The notes under the pieces were generated by a model. That model was not told the DNA's origin and made no database searches. It worked only from the letters and a program-made list of their open reading frames with translations. From JBCBKU01 sp038521345 (GTDB lineage Bacteria; Pseudomonadota; Alphaproteobacteria; Rhodobacterales; Rhodobacteraceae): DNA of 64,000 nt. Both the position numbers and the translations under genes were made by a program. Shown here piece by piece: positions 25,251 to 34,052 of the stretch. The DNA is taken from assembly GCA_038521345.1 (NCBI GenBank), contig JBCBKU010000010.1, positions 37,473 through 101,472 of the forward strand, read 5' to 3'. Within the stretch, counting starts at the first letter, position 1. Each line of letters opens with the position of its first letter.

Positions 25251-27962
25251 TTAGGCCAGCCGCCCGTGGCAGTGTTTGAATTTCTTGCCTGATCCGCATG
25301 GGCAAAGATCGTTTCGGCCCGGATTGCCCCATGTGGACCGGTCGTTCTCGTCAAAACCAGGCAATCTGCCGTCTGGGGCCGCTTCGGCGTCAGCGCCCAC
25401 GGGCTCTGGTTGCCGCACCTGCTTCTGCATCTCTTCGTTCTGCGCCAAAAGCTGGCGCATGAGCGCCTCGCGTTCCTCGGGAGACATGGGCCGAATCTGT
25501 GCGAGCTTTTGTGTGACTTCGGACCGAAGACCATCCAGCAGCCCCTCAAAAAGCGCGAACGCCTCCGACTTGTATTCGTTCAACGGGTCGCGTTGGGCGT
25601 AGCCCCGGAATCCAACCACCGACCTTAGATGCTCAAGTGTTAGAAGATGCTCGCGCCACTTTGTATCTATGGTCTGCAAAAGGATCTGCTTCTCAATGTT
25701 TCGCATCGCGTCCGGGCCGAAATCGGCTGCTTTGCGAGCCATGAACTCGTTCGCCGACTTGTATAGGCGCTCGCGGACGTCAGCGTCATCGATGCCTTCC
25801 TCGTCGGCCCAGGCAGCCACGGGTTCTTCGAGCCCGATCGCGTCCTTTACTTCTTGCTCAAGTTCCTCGGTATTCCACTGATCGGCGTAGGTGTTGGGCG
25901 GCATGTGGGTATCGATCAGATCGTCGATGACCTGGTGGCGCATGTCCGAGACAATCTCGGATAGATCATCGGCTTCCATGATCTCGCGGCGTTGACCGAA
26001 GATCACCTTCCGCTGATCGTTCATCACGTCGTCAAACTTCAGAAGCTGTTTTCGGATGTCGAAGTTCCGCGCTTCAACCTTGGCTTGTGCCCGTTCGAGT
26101 GATTTGTTCACCCATGGGTGAACAATGGCCTCGCCTTCCTTCATCCCGAGCGATGACAGCACTTTCTCGAGCCGATCAGACCCGAATATTCGCATCAGAT
26201 CATCCTCAAGACTCAGATAGAATGACGAGCGGCCTGGATCGCCCTGGCGCCCAGATCGGCCACGCAACTGGTTGTCAATGCGTCGACTTTCGTGGCGCTC
26301 GGTAGCCAGAACGTAGAGCCCGCCTGCATCAAGCACCTTTTGCCGATCGTCGGCATGCTCGGCTTCGATCTTGGTGCGCAGCTCTTCGGGATCCGCGTCC
26401 GGTGTCTCGGCCAAAGCCGCGAGCACCTTCATTTCGACATTGCCACCCAGCTGAATGTCGGTCCCACGGCCTGCCATGTTAGTGGCGATTGTCACGGCGC
26501 CAGATACCCCGGCCTCGGCAACGATCTCGGCTTCTTTCTCGTGCTGCCGTGCATTCAGCACGTTGTGCTGGACGCCGGCCTTTTCGAGCAGCCCAGACAA
26601 GAACTCGGACTTCTCGATCGAGGTAGTGCCGACCAGAACCGGCTGACCCTTGTTCTGGGCCTTTTGAATCTGCTTGACGATGGCCGCGTATTTTTCCTGC
26701 GCTGTCCGATAGATTTCGTCATGCTCGTCCACGCGCGCAACGGGCACATTCGTGGGAACCTCGACGACACCCAGACCATAGATCTCGTGAAACTCTTCCG
26801 CTTCTGTCGACGCTGTACCGGTCATGCCGGCAAGCTTGTCGTAAAGTCGGAAATAGTTCTGGAAGGTCACGGAGGCGAGGGTGACGTTCTCGGGCTGGAT
26901 GCTGCAGCCTTCTTTGGCCTCGATGGCCTGATGCAAGCCATCCGACAGACGGCGTCCCGGCATCATACGACCCGTGAATTCGTCAATCAGAACAACTTCG
27001 CCGTCTCGAACGATATAGTCCTTATCCTTCTGAAACAGCTTGTGGGCCCGAAGCCCCTGGTTCACGTGGTGAACTATGGTCGTCGATTCCGGATCGTACA
27101 GTGTCTGCTCTTCGGGTAGGATCCCCGCGGCGTGCAGGCGCTCCTCAAGATAGTCGTTCCCGCTTTCAGAGTAGCTGATTTGCCGGGTCTTCTCATCCAA
27201 ATCAAAGTGGTCATCTTCGATCTCAGGGATGATGGTGTCGATGGTTTTATAAAGTTCTGTTCGGTCCTGGCTTGGGCCTGAAATGATCAGGGGTGTCCGC
27301 GCCTCGTCGATCAGGATCGAGTCCACCTCATCAACGATGGCAAATGCATGTGCACGTTGTGACAACTCAGAAAGCTCGGACTTCATGTTGTCGCGCAAGT
27401 AGTCGAAGCCAAGCTCGTTATTGGTGGCGTAGGTGATGTCCGCATCGTAGGCAGACCTTTTCTCGCCTTCAGCTTGGCGGGGATAAACCACACCTGTTGT
27501 CAAACCAAGCGTCGCATAGACCTTTCCCATCCATTCGGCATCCCGCCGTGCAAGATAGTCGTTGACCGTCACGATGTGGACGCCGCGGCCCGTCAGGGCG
27601 TTCAAGTAGGCGGGAAACGTCGCGACCAACGTTTTGCCTTCGCCGGTCTTCATCTCGGCAATATTACCCTGATGAAGAAAAATCCCGCCCATAAGCTGGA
27701 CGTCGAACGCGCGCAGACCAAGCGCACGCTTGGCGGCCTCGCGACAATTTGCGAAAGCCTCGGGCAGGATGTCGTCCAGACCTTCGCCGCTGGCGACGCG
27801 GCCTTTAAGCTCCTCGGTCTTTGCGACAATACCCTCATCGCTTAACGCTTCGAACTCGGGCTCAAGCGCATTGATTTTTTCGACGGTAGGCCGCGTGGCC
27901 TTGATTTTCCGGTCTGTCGGAGTCCCGAAGACCTTGCGGGCCACTTTGCCTATACCAAGCAT
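25251..27962 (-). CDS. secA: Preprotein translocase ATPase SecA
   Basis: A 903-residue motor ATPase of the Sec translocon. The first nucleotide-binding fold has Walker A in EMKTGEGKTLVA and the DEAD-like Walker B in FAIVDEVDSILIDEARTP; the second has TNMAGRGTDIQLGG and QLRGRSGRQGDPG. The extreme C-terminus is the SEC-C zinc motif NDLCPCGSGKKFKHCHG, which binds SecB and phospholipid. I start at the ATG at 27962 (MLGIGKVARKVFG), the conserved N-terminus; the frame extends 60 codons upstream but those residues fall in the intergenic promoter region. It is divergent from the parvulin gene. Confidence 0.98.
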   Translation of the reverse strand: MLGIGKVARKVFGTPTDRKIKATRPTVEKINALEPEFEALSDEGIVAKTEELKGRVASGEGLDDILPEAFANCREAAKRALGLRAFDVQLMGGIFLHQGNIAEMKTGEGKTLVATFPAYLNALTGRGVHIVTVNDYLARRDAEWMGKVYATLGLTTGVVYPRQAEGEKRSAYDADITYATNNELGFDYLRDNMKSELSELSQRAHAFAIVDEVDSILIDEARTPLIISGPSQDRTELYKTIDTIIPEIEDDHFDLDEKTRQISYSESGNDYLEERLHAAGILPEEQTLYDPESTTIVHHVNQGLRAHKLFQKDKDYIVRDGEVVLIDEFTGRMMPGRRLSDGLHQAIEAKEGCSIQPENVTLASVTFQNYFRLYDKLAGMTGTASTEAEEFHEIYGLGVVEVPTNVPVARVDEHDEIYRTAQEKYAAIVKQIQKAQNKGQPVLVGTTSIEKSEFLSGLLEKAGVQHNVLNARQHEKEAEIVAEAGVSGAVTIATNMAGRGTDIQLGGNVEMKVLAALAETPDADPEELRTKIEAEHADDRQKVLDAGGLYVLATERHESRRIDNQLRGRSGRQGDPGRSSFYLSLEDDLMRIFGSDRLEKVLSSLGMKEGEAIVHPWVNKSLERAQAKVEARNFDIRKQLLKFDDVMNDQRKVIFGQRREIMEADDLSEIVSDMRHQVIDDLIDTHMPPNTYADQWNTEELEQEVKDAIGLEEPVAAWADEEGIDDADVRERLYKSANEFMARKAADFGPDAMRNIEKQILLQTIDTKWREHLLTLEHLRSVVGFRGYAQRDPLNEYKSEAFALFEGLLDGLRSEVTQKLAQIRPMSPEEREALMRQLLAQNEEMQKQVRQPEPVGADAEAAPDGRLPGFDENDRSTWGNPGRNDLCPCGSGKKFKHCHGRLA

Positions 27963-28140
27963 GCTTTCTTGCCTCGTCTGACCTTTGACAGGATCGTCAT
28001 CGGGGTGTCGCTTGCCCCCGCCCCGAACCCAACATACTAAGGCGAGAGAGCCCGCCCCGTGAAGGACCTCCGCGATGTAAGGGCGGCCTATCCTAGTGTC
28101 AACGTCGCGATCAATCGCGGCTCCGAGGAAGGACCTTTCC

Positions 28141-28992
28141 ATGCAGATCTATCGTTCCCTCGCCGCATGGATTGCGGCCTTCGTCCTGGCGACTGGACCC
28201 GTGATGGCGCAAGATGATGCTGTGACCGGCAATACCGTCGTCGCCACGGTCAACGGGACCGAGATCACGCTGGCACACATGGTCGTTCTTCGATCCCGCC
28301 TGCCAGAGCAATACCGCAACCTGCCGCCCGAGGTTCTGTTTGACGGGATCCTTGAACAAATGGTTCAGCAGACGCTTCTTTCGCAAATGACCGAGATCGA
28401 CCGCGAAGGCGAGCTCGTGCTTGAAAACGAGCGGCGGGCTTTGCTTGCATCGGCGGCGATCCAGAATGCGGCTGATGCCGCGGTCACCGAGGACGCTTTA
28501 CAGGCAGCCTATGACGCAACGTTCGGATCAGCCGAAGCCGAAGAAGAGTTCAATGCGTCCCACATTCTCGTCGAAACGGAAGAGCGCGCGGCCGAACTGA
28601 TCACGGAACTGGCCGGAGGAGCAGACTTCGCGACCCTCGCGCAGGAGAACTCAACCGGCCCCTCAGGACCGAACGGGGGTGAGTTGGGTTGGTTTGGTGC
28701 AGGTATGATGGTGCCCCCGTTCGAAGCTGCGGTTTTTGAACTCGAAGTCGGCGCAGTAGCGCCAAGCCCCGTCCAGACCCAATTCGGCTGGCACGTCATC
28801 AAGTTGAACGACAAGCGGGTCAAGGAAGCGCCGGCTCTGGCCGAAGTCCGTGATCAACTTGTCGATCAGGTCCAACGTGAGGCAATCGACGCCATGCTGG
28901 CGGAACTGACGGCAGGCGCAGAGATCACCCAGGTCGAGGCTGGCGAGATTGATCCAAACGTTATTCTCGACATGTCGCTGGTCACGGAGTGA
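28141..28992 (+). CDS. Exported parvulin-type peptidyl-prolyl isomerase
   Basis: A 283-residue periplasmic folding factor. A signal peptide is visible (LAAWIAAFVLATGPVMAQ, cleavage after VMA). An N-terminal SurA/PrsA-like helical region includes VVATVNGTEITLAHMV; the parvulin domain is at about residues 135-230 (FNASHILVETEERA, FATLAQENSTGPSGPNGG, QFGWHVIKLND). It helps outer-membrane or exported proteins to fold. The ATG has GAGGAAGG upstream. It is divergent from secA, which fits a shared export function, and its stop overlaps the argJ GTG start. A longer frame from 28096 is not used. Confidence 0.9.
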   Translation: MQIYRSLAAWIAAFVLATGPVMAQDDAVTGNTVVATVNGTEITLAHMVVLRSRLPEQYRNLPPEVLFDGILEQMVQQTLLSQMTEIDREGELVLENERRALLASAAIQNAADAAVTEDALQAAYDATFGSAEAEEEFNASHILVETEERAAELITELAGGADFATLAQENSTGPSGPNGGELGWFGAGMMVPPFEAAVFELEVGAVAPSPVQTQFGWHVIKLNDKRVKEAPALAEVRDQLVDQVQREAIDAMLAELTAGAEITQVEAGEIDPNVILDMSLVTE

Positions 28993-30218
28993 CGGCGCCA
29001 TCCGACGTCTCTCCACTGGCGCCTAAGAATGGCTTTCCCGCCATTCCGCCGGTTGCCGGTGTGCGGTTCTCCTCTGTCGCCGCGGGCGTGCGGTATACCG
29101 GTCGCCCGGATGTGACATTGATCGCTCTTGATCCGGGGACAACGGTTGCGGGGACTTTCACTCGGTCTAAGACACGGGCGGCGCCGGTTCTTGATTGCGA
29201 GGCGAAGATTGGCGGCCCCGGAAACGAGGGCGCTGCAATTCTCGTTAATGCGGGGAATGCGAACGCATTTACGGGCAGCGTCGGGAAAAAATCCGTCGAT
29301 GCGGTCGTCGCCCAAGTCGCGGACAGCCTTGGCGTTCCGACCGGAAGGATCTTCACAAGTTCGACCGGGGTCATAGGGGAACGCCTTCCCCATGACCGCA
29401 TTGTGGCCGTGATTGACGATCTCGCGGCCGGGTTGAATCCGGATGGTATCCAGGATGCCGCCCGCGCAATCATGACGACTGACACGTATCCGAAAGGTGC
29501 GGTTCGTCAGATCGCATTGGACGGACAAACCATCACAATCGCGGGAATAGCCAAGGGCTCGGGGATGATTGCGCCGGATATGGCAACCATGCTCGTTTAC
29601 ATCTTTACCGATGCGCTGCTTGGGTTCGATGCGCTTCAACCGATGGTGGCCGACCTTTGCGACCGGACATTCAATAGCATTACCGTGGACAGTGACACGT
29701 CGACTTCGGATACGCTTCTTGTGGCGGCAACAGGAGCCTCGGGCGTGGATGTCTCACGTGCACTGGAGTTTCAGAGCGCTCTTGGGGACGTCATGCTGGA
29801 CCTTGCCCATCAGGTTGTCCGCGACGGTGAAGGAGCCACGAAATTCGTTACCGTGGCTGTGACAGGATCCGTGTCCGATGCTGAAGCGCGCAAGGTCGCG
29901 ATGGCCGTGGCCAACTCACCGCTCGTCAAGACAGCGATCGCCGGCGAGGACCCGAACTGGGGGCGTATCGTCATGGCCGTCGGCAAGTCCGGCGCCGAGG
30001 CTGATCGAGACCGGTTGAGTATTCAATTCGGGGAAGTTGAGGTCGCACGGAACGGACAAGTGGCCGAAGGGTATTCCGAACCAGCTGCGGCAAGGCACAT
30101 GCAGGGCGATGCAATCTTGATCGGCATCGACCTCGGCCTTGGAGAGGGGCGTTCAACCGTCTGGACCTGCGATCTTACCGCCGGCTACATCGCGATAAAC
30201 GCGGATTACCGGTCTTGA
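28989..30218 (+). CDS. argJ: Bifunctional ornithine acetyltransferase/N-acetylglutamate synthase
   Basis: A 409-residue enzyme of the cyclic arginine pathway: it moves acetyl from N-acetylornithine to glutamate and, if bifunctional, also uses acetyl-CoA. The self-cleavage site is AKGSGMIAPDMATMLVYI, with the nucleophilic Thr200 that becomes the N-terminus of the beta chain. Other motifs are NAGNANAFTG, ITVDSDTSTSDTLLVAATG and GEDPNWGRIVMAVG. The GTG start overlaps the parvulin stop (GTGA); the end overlaps the mutT start (TTGA). argG is also in the window, at 59.6 kb. Confidence 0.96.
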   Translation: MTAPSDVSPLAPKNGFPAIPPVAGVRFSSVAAGVRYTGRPDVTLIALDPGTTVAGTFTRSKTRAAPVLDCEAKIGGPGNEGAAILVNAGNANAFTGSVGKKSVDAVVAQVADSLGVPTGRIFTSSTGVIGERLPHDRIVAVIDDLAAGLNPDGIQDAARAIMTTDTYPKGAVRQIALDGQTITIAGIAKGSGMIAPDMATMLVYIFTDALLGFDALQPMVADLCDRTFNSITVDSDTSTSDTLLVAATGASGVDVSRALEFQSALGDVMLDLAHQVVRDGEGATKFVTVAVTGSVSDAEARKVAMAVANSPLVKTAIAGEDPNWGRIVMAVGKSGAEADRDRLSIQFGEVEVARNGQVAEGYSEPAAARHMQGDAILIGIDLGLGEGRSTVWTCDLTAGYIAINADYRS

Positions 30219-30613
30219 AGATTGTCCTTGTTTCCGCCGTGGCCTTGATCGACGTCGATGGGCGTGTCCTGTTGGCCCGGCGCCCAGAGGGCAAGTCAAT
30301 GGCGGGCCTTTGGGAGTTTCCGGGCGGAAAGGTGGAAGAGGGCGAAACGCCGGAGGCCGCGCTCATGCGCGAGTTGCATGAAGAGTTGGGGATCGAAACG
30401 TGGGAAAGCTGCCTCGCCCCACTGACATTTGCCAGCTACACCTACCCTGATTTTCATCTTCTGATGCCCGTGTTTGCCTGTCGGAAGTGGGCGGGAATTC
30501 CCCAATCGCGCGAGAATCAAGCACTGGCATGGGTCAGAATGTCGCAAATTTTGTCGTACCCGATGCCGCCCGCAGACCTGCCGATTATCCCGATTTTAAG
30601 AGATTTGCTCTGA
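30215..30613 (+). CDS. mutT: 8-oxo-dGTP diphosphatase MutT
   Basis: A 132-residue Nudix hydrolase that removes oxidised guanine nucleotides from the precursor pool. The Nudix box GGKVEEGETPEAALMRELHEELG is complete across residues 36-58, and the MutT start KIVLVSAVALIDVDGRVLLARRPEGK is typical. The start is TTG, overlapping the argJ stop (TTGA), so it is translationally coupled. The neighbouring order secA, parvulin, argJ, mutT is common in Rhodobacterales, from memory. No terminator is seen directly after it. Confidence 0.93.
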   Translation: MKIVLVSAVALIDVDGRVLLARRPEGKSMAGLWEFPGGKVEEGETPEAALMRELHEELGIETWESCLAPLTFASYTYPDFHLLMPVFACRKWAGIPQSRENQALAWVRMSQILSYPMPPADLPIIPILRDLL

Positions 30614-30725
30614 ACCTGGGCGCACAATTCGGTGTTCTGAACGTAATTTGGGCAGAATTGGGGTGGCCGAATGAAATGTTTGAATTAATGTGTGAACAGT
30701 CGGCCACTAGGGGATGATTGGTCAA

Positions 30726-30851
30726 ATGCTCAGAACAATTACAATCGGTAGCTGTGTTTCGGTTCAAGGCGCTTTCGTACGTGCGCTCGAAGGCGGCCTG
30801 ATCGCTGTTCGCGTTGGCAACCAGGTTTTCTGCGGCCGTCCTGTTTCGTAA
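30726..30851 (+). CDS. 41-residue small protein
   Basis: A short ORF with an ATG at 30726 and AGGGGAT about 9 bases upstream; the product starts MLRTITIGSCVSVQG, has VRALEGGLIAVRVG and ends FCGRPVS, with two Cys. I recall similar 40-residue products near infB in Roseobacter genomes, sometimes labelled translation initiation factor 2 by proximity, but I cannot confirm that. It has no membrane segment and looks like a small beta-rich protein. A strong hairpin terminator follows within 25 bases, which supports transcription as its own unit. The 112 bases before it hold nothing I recognise beyond a possible promoter. Confidence 0.6.
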   Translation: MLRTITIGSCVSVQGAFVRALEGGLIAVRVGNQVFCGRPVS

Positions 30852-30872
30852 GTCCACTTCTGTGGCTCGGTT

Positions 30873-30890
30873 GGGGCGCGCGGGCGCCCC
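30873..30890. terminator. Hairpin terminator between the small ORF and infB
   Basis: GGGGCGC (30873-30879) and GCGCCCC (30884-30890) form a perfect 7-bp GC stem with a 4-base loop GCGG, between two convergent genes. Only TT follows on the plus strand, so it may work in both directions but weakly. Confidence 0.5.
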
Positions 30891-30899
30891 TTCCCAATC

Positions 30900-33401
30900 T
30901 TAGTCGAGAGCGCGCTCGACTTCTTCCCGCTCGAAAATCTCGATCACGTCGCCTTGGCGAATGTCATCGTAGTTCTCGAAGGCCATCCCGCATTCCTGAC
31001 CGGACTGAACCTCGGGCACTTCGTCCTTGAAGCGCTTCAAGGTCTTTAGCGTGCCTTCATGAATTACGACGTTGTCGCGCAGAAGGCGAACACCGGCTGA
31101 CCGGCGCGCCACACCTTCGGTCACCAGACAGCCGGCAACCTTGCCCACGCCCGACACCTTGAAGACCTCTTTGATCTCTGCGTAGCCGATGAAATTCTCG
31201 CGCACTTCCGCGCTCAGCAGACCCGACGCCGCAGCCTTCACGTCATCGACCAGATCATAGATGACCGAGTAATAGCGGATTTCGACACCCTTCTGGTTCG
31301 CCACGTTGCGCGCCGTCGAGTTCGCACGGACGTTGAAGCCAATCACAGGCGCCTCCGACGCCTCGGCAAGACCAATGTCGGTCTCGGTGATGGCACCAAC
31401 ACCAGAATGAAGCACGCGCACCCGCACTTCGTCGTTCCCGATCTTCTCCATCGCCTGAACAATTGCTTCGGCAGAGCCCTGAACATCAGCTTTCACGAGA
31501 ATCGGCAATTCGGCCACGTTCTCGTCCGCCTTGGCCTTAGCCAGCATCTGTTCAAGCGTCGTGGCAGCACCGGCTGCCGCGCGTTTATCCTTGGCCGCGT
31601 TCTCGCGATATTCCGCGATCTCACGGGCCTGCGCCTCGGTCTCGACCACGTTCAGAACATCGCCTGCTTCAGGTGTGCCGTTAAGTCCCAGAACCTCAAC
31701 CGGCACAGATGGACCGGCGTCTTTCACGCGCTTGCCCTGGTCGTTCTCCATCGCGCGGACTTTGCCCCACTGTTCGCCGACAACGAAGATGTCGCCTTGA
31801 TTCAGGGTCCCGTTCTGGACAAGTACCGTTGCGACCGGCCCGCGACCGACATCAAGTTGTGCTTCGATCACGGCGCCCATGGCAGCCCGATCAGGATTGG
31901 CTTTCAGCTCAAGAATTTCCGCCTGCAACGCAATGGATTCCAAGAGTTCATCCAGCCCCTGGCCCGTTTGAGCCGACACCTCGACGTCCTGTACTTCGCC
32001 TGACATCTTTTCGACGATTACTTCGTGCTGAAGTAGGTCGGTCCGCACCTTGTCCGGGTTTGCCGCTGGCAGGTCGATCTTGTTGATCGCCACGATCATG
32101 GGAACATTGGCGGCCTTGGCATGATTAATCGCCTCGATCGTCTGTGGCATCACGGCGTCATCCGCGGCAACCACCAGAACAACGATATCGGTCACCTGGG
32201 CCCCACGCGCACGCATCGACGTGAACGCAGCGTGGCCAGGCGTATCAAGGAATGTAAGGACTGTGCCACCATCGGTCTTCACCTGATATGCACCGATATG
32301 CTGCGTAATCCCGCCAGCTTCTCCGGCAACGACCTTAGCATTCCGGATTGCGTCCAGAAGCGAAGTCTTCCCGTGGTCAACATGGCCCATGATGGTGATC
32401 ACCGGCGGCCGCGATTTCAGATCGTCGTCGCTGTCTTCGACCGTATCGATCACATCCTCAACGTCTGCGTCCGACACGCGAACGACCTTGTGCCCAAACT
32501 CCTCAATGATCAGTTCCGCGGTGTCCTGATCGATGGTCTGGTTCTGGGTCGCCATGACACCGTTGGTCATGAGTGACTTGACGACGTCGGCAACGCGTTC
32601 GGCCATCCGGTTGGCCAGTTCCTGAACGGTAATAGCTTCGGGCAGCTGGACCTCGCGCACCACCTTCTCGCGTTCAACCGGACCGCCCATTGCCTTTTGG
32701 CGCGCTCGCTCTTGCTTACGCTTCATGGCGGCAAGCGAGCGTTGGCGTCCGCCCTCTCCGCCTGACAACGCTTCGTTCAGCGTTAGCTTGCCTCCCCGTC
32801 GGCCCCCGTCGTCGCGTCCTCGGGATGGCTTGGAATCGCGACGGTCGTCGCGTTCCCGCTCGGGTTTCTTCGGTGTCGTCGTCTTTGGTCGTGCCGGCGC
32901 ATCTGCCGCAGCCGCGGCAGGAGCTGCCGCAGGAGCAGGAGCCGCGGCCGGCGCGGGTTTAGCCTTGGCGGCCTCGGCCTCGCGCGCCTTGCGCTCTTCC
33001 TCTTCTGCCTTCTTGCGGGCCTTTTCTTCGCGCTCGCGCTCTTCCCGTTCCTTGGCTTCGATCTCGGCGCGGCGACGTTCGCGCTCCTCAGCACGGGCCT
33101 TTTCTTCGGCCTCGCGCTTCTCGGCTTCTTCACTCTCGCGTGCTTTGGCTGCAGCCAAAGCCTTCATGCGGCGCTCCATCTCGGCGTCCGAGATTCCCGC
33201 CGGACGCTTCCGCGGATCTCCGCCCGCCGACAAACCCTTGCCGCCACCCGCGCCACCGGTTCCGGGCTTCGGGACGACAACGCGCTTGCGCTTGGTCTCA
33301 ACGACCACGTTCTTCGTCCGACCATGGCTGAAGCTTTGCTTCACTTGGCCGGGCCGCGAACCGCGCACACCCAATGTCTTCTTCCCGTCAGTATCGCTCA
33401 T
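30900..33401 (-). CDS. infB: Translation initiation factor IF-2
   Basis: An 833-residue GTPase that brings initiator tRNA to the 30S subunit. The N-terminal third is a charged low-complexity region of alternating Lys/Arg/Glu (about residues 75-140) and an Ala/Pro-rich stretch (about 148-170), then the IF2_N region KVVREVQLPEAITVQELANRM. The G domain has G1 GHVDHGKTS, G3 DTPGHAAFTS and G4 NKIDLP. Domain IV ends with VEVQSGQECGMAFENYDDI. Length is normal for alphaproteobacteria. It is the last gene of the rimP-nusA-ylxR-infB operon, 17 bases after ylxR. Confidence 0.98.
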   Translation of the reverse strand: MSDTDGKKTLGVRGSRPGQVKQSFSHGRTKNVVVETKRKRVVVPKPGTGGAGGGKGLSAGGDPRKRPAGISDAEMERRMKALAAAKARESEEAEKREAEEKARAEERERRRAEIEAKEREEREREEKARKKAEEEERKAREAEAAKAKPAPAAAPAPAAAPAAAAADAPARPKTTTPKKPERERDDRRDSKPSRGRDDGGRRGGKLTLNEALSGGEGGRQRSLAAMKRKQERARQKAMGGPVEREKVVREVQLPEAITVQELANRMAERVADVVKSLMTNGVMATQNQTIDQDTAELIIEEFGHKVVRVSDADVEDVIDTVEDSDDDLKSRPPVITIMGHVDHGKTSLLDAIRNAKVVAGEAGGITQHIGAYQVKTDGGTVLTFLDTPGHAAFTSMRARGAQVTDIVVLVVAADDAVMPQTIEAINHAKAANVPMIVAINKIDLPAANPDKVRTDLLQHEVIVEKMSGEVQDVEVSAQTGQGLDELLESIALQAEILELKANPDRAAMGAVIEAQLDVGRGPVATVLVQNGTLNQGDIFVVGEQWGKVRAMENDQGKRVKDAGPSVPVEVLGLNGTPEAGDVLNVVETEAQAREIAEYRENAAKDKRAAAGAATTLEQMLAKAKADENVAELPILVKADVQGSAEAIVQAMEKIGNDEVRVRVLHSGVGAITETDIGLAEASEAPVIGFNVRANSTARNVANQKGVEIRYYSVIYDLVDDVKAAASGLLSAEVRENFIGYAEIKEVFKVSGVGKVAGCLVTEGVARRSAGVRLLRDNVVIHEGTLKTLKRFKDEVPEVQSGQECGMAFENYDDIRQGDVIEIFEREEVERALD

Positions 33402-33418
33402 ACGGTCTTCTTTACCTT

Positions 33419-34030
33419 TCAGGTGGTGGTGCCACCGCCATTTTCGCGAACGCCCGAAAGCCGCACGGCGTCGTCCCTGACCCTGTCAGTGAGTCCGCCT
33501 GCGGCAAGCGCCGCATGTATCACATGTTCACGTCCGAAGGACAAACCCAATTCTGAGGCGGTCAATATGTCGAAGAACGACCCACGACCGCCCGGAGGAC
33601 GCAACTTCGCCTTCCCCCGTTCAGATCCGTCCGAAGCCTGAAAGAGCAGTCGCGCCTCCTCTTTCACCAACCAATCCTTCACCTTCTCAAACCCCGCAAT
33701 GGCCTTCCCCGCCTTGCGCGACAACGAGATCCCATCGACCACACGGCGAAGAAGCGCTGCCTCGGTATCCGCGACCAGAGAGTCTGAGACTCGGGCCTGT
33801 GTCTTGAAACCTCTCGAAAAGAGGTTCTTTAACACTGCCTGTTCCAGCGCGTCGTGTTCCGCCGAAACCCAGACGCCGCGCCCAGGAAGCTTGCCCGCAA
33901 CATCGGGCACAACGCCCCCATCGGGAGCCATGGCAAAACGGATTAGTCCGCGTCGCGGATGAACCTCTCCCGTCGCGACGCAGCGCCGCTCCGGTTCCTC
34001 GGTTCTGACATTATGTCCGCCGCGACCCAT
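33419..34030 (-). CDS. YlxR/RnpM-family RNA-binding protein with L7Ae-like domain
   Basis: A 203-residue two-domain protein. The N-terminal YlxR domain (DUF448, about residues 8-85) has PERRCVATGEVHPRRGLIRF and GKLPGRGVWVSAEHDAL; YlxR is a nucleic-acid-binding protein, shown in Bacillus to affect RNase P. The second part (about 92-195) looks like an L7Ae/L30e fold (VVDGISLSRKAGKAIAGFEKV, LLFQASDGS, LGLSFGREHVIHAALA), so this is the fused YlxR-YlxQ arrangement common in alphaproteobacteria. Placed between nusA (22 bases upstream) and infB, as expected. Confidence 0.88.
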   Translation of the reverse strand: MGRGGHNVRTEEPERRCVATGEVHPRRGLIRFAMAPDGGVVPDVAGKLPGRGVWVSAEHDALEQAVLKNLFSRGFKTQARVSDSLVADTEAALLRRVVDGISLSRKAGKAIAGFEKVKDWLVKEEARLLFQASDGSERGKAKLRPPGGRGSFFDILTASELGLSFGREHVIHAALAAGGLTDRVRDDAVRLSGVRENGGGTTT

Positions 34031-34052
34031 CGCTCGTTATCCCCATTGCCGG

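Noticed and set aside
28106..28119. CGCGAT-CA-ATCGCG palindrome between secA and the parvulin gene
   Set aside because: Short and GC-rich; such repeats arise by chance at this base composition and no regulator is implied.
32725..33480. Plus-strand frame of 251 codons opposite the low-complexity start of infB
   Set aside because: Ser/Arg-rich composition comes from the Lys/Glu-rich coding strand; no domain.
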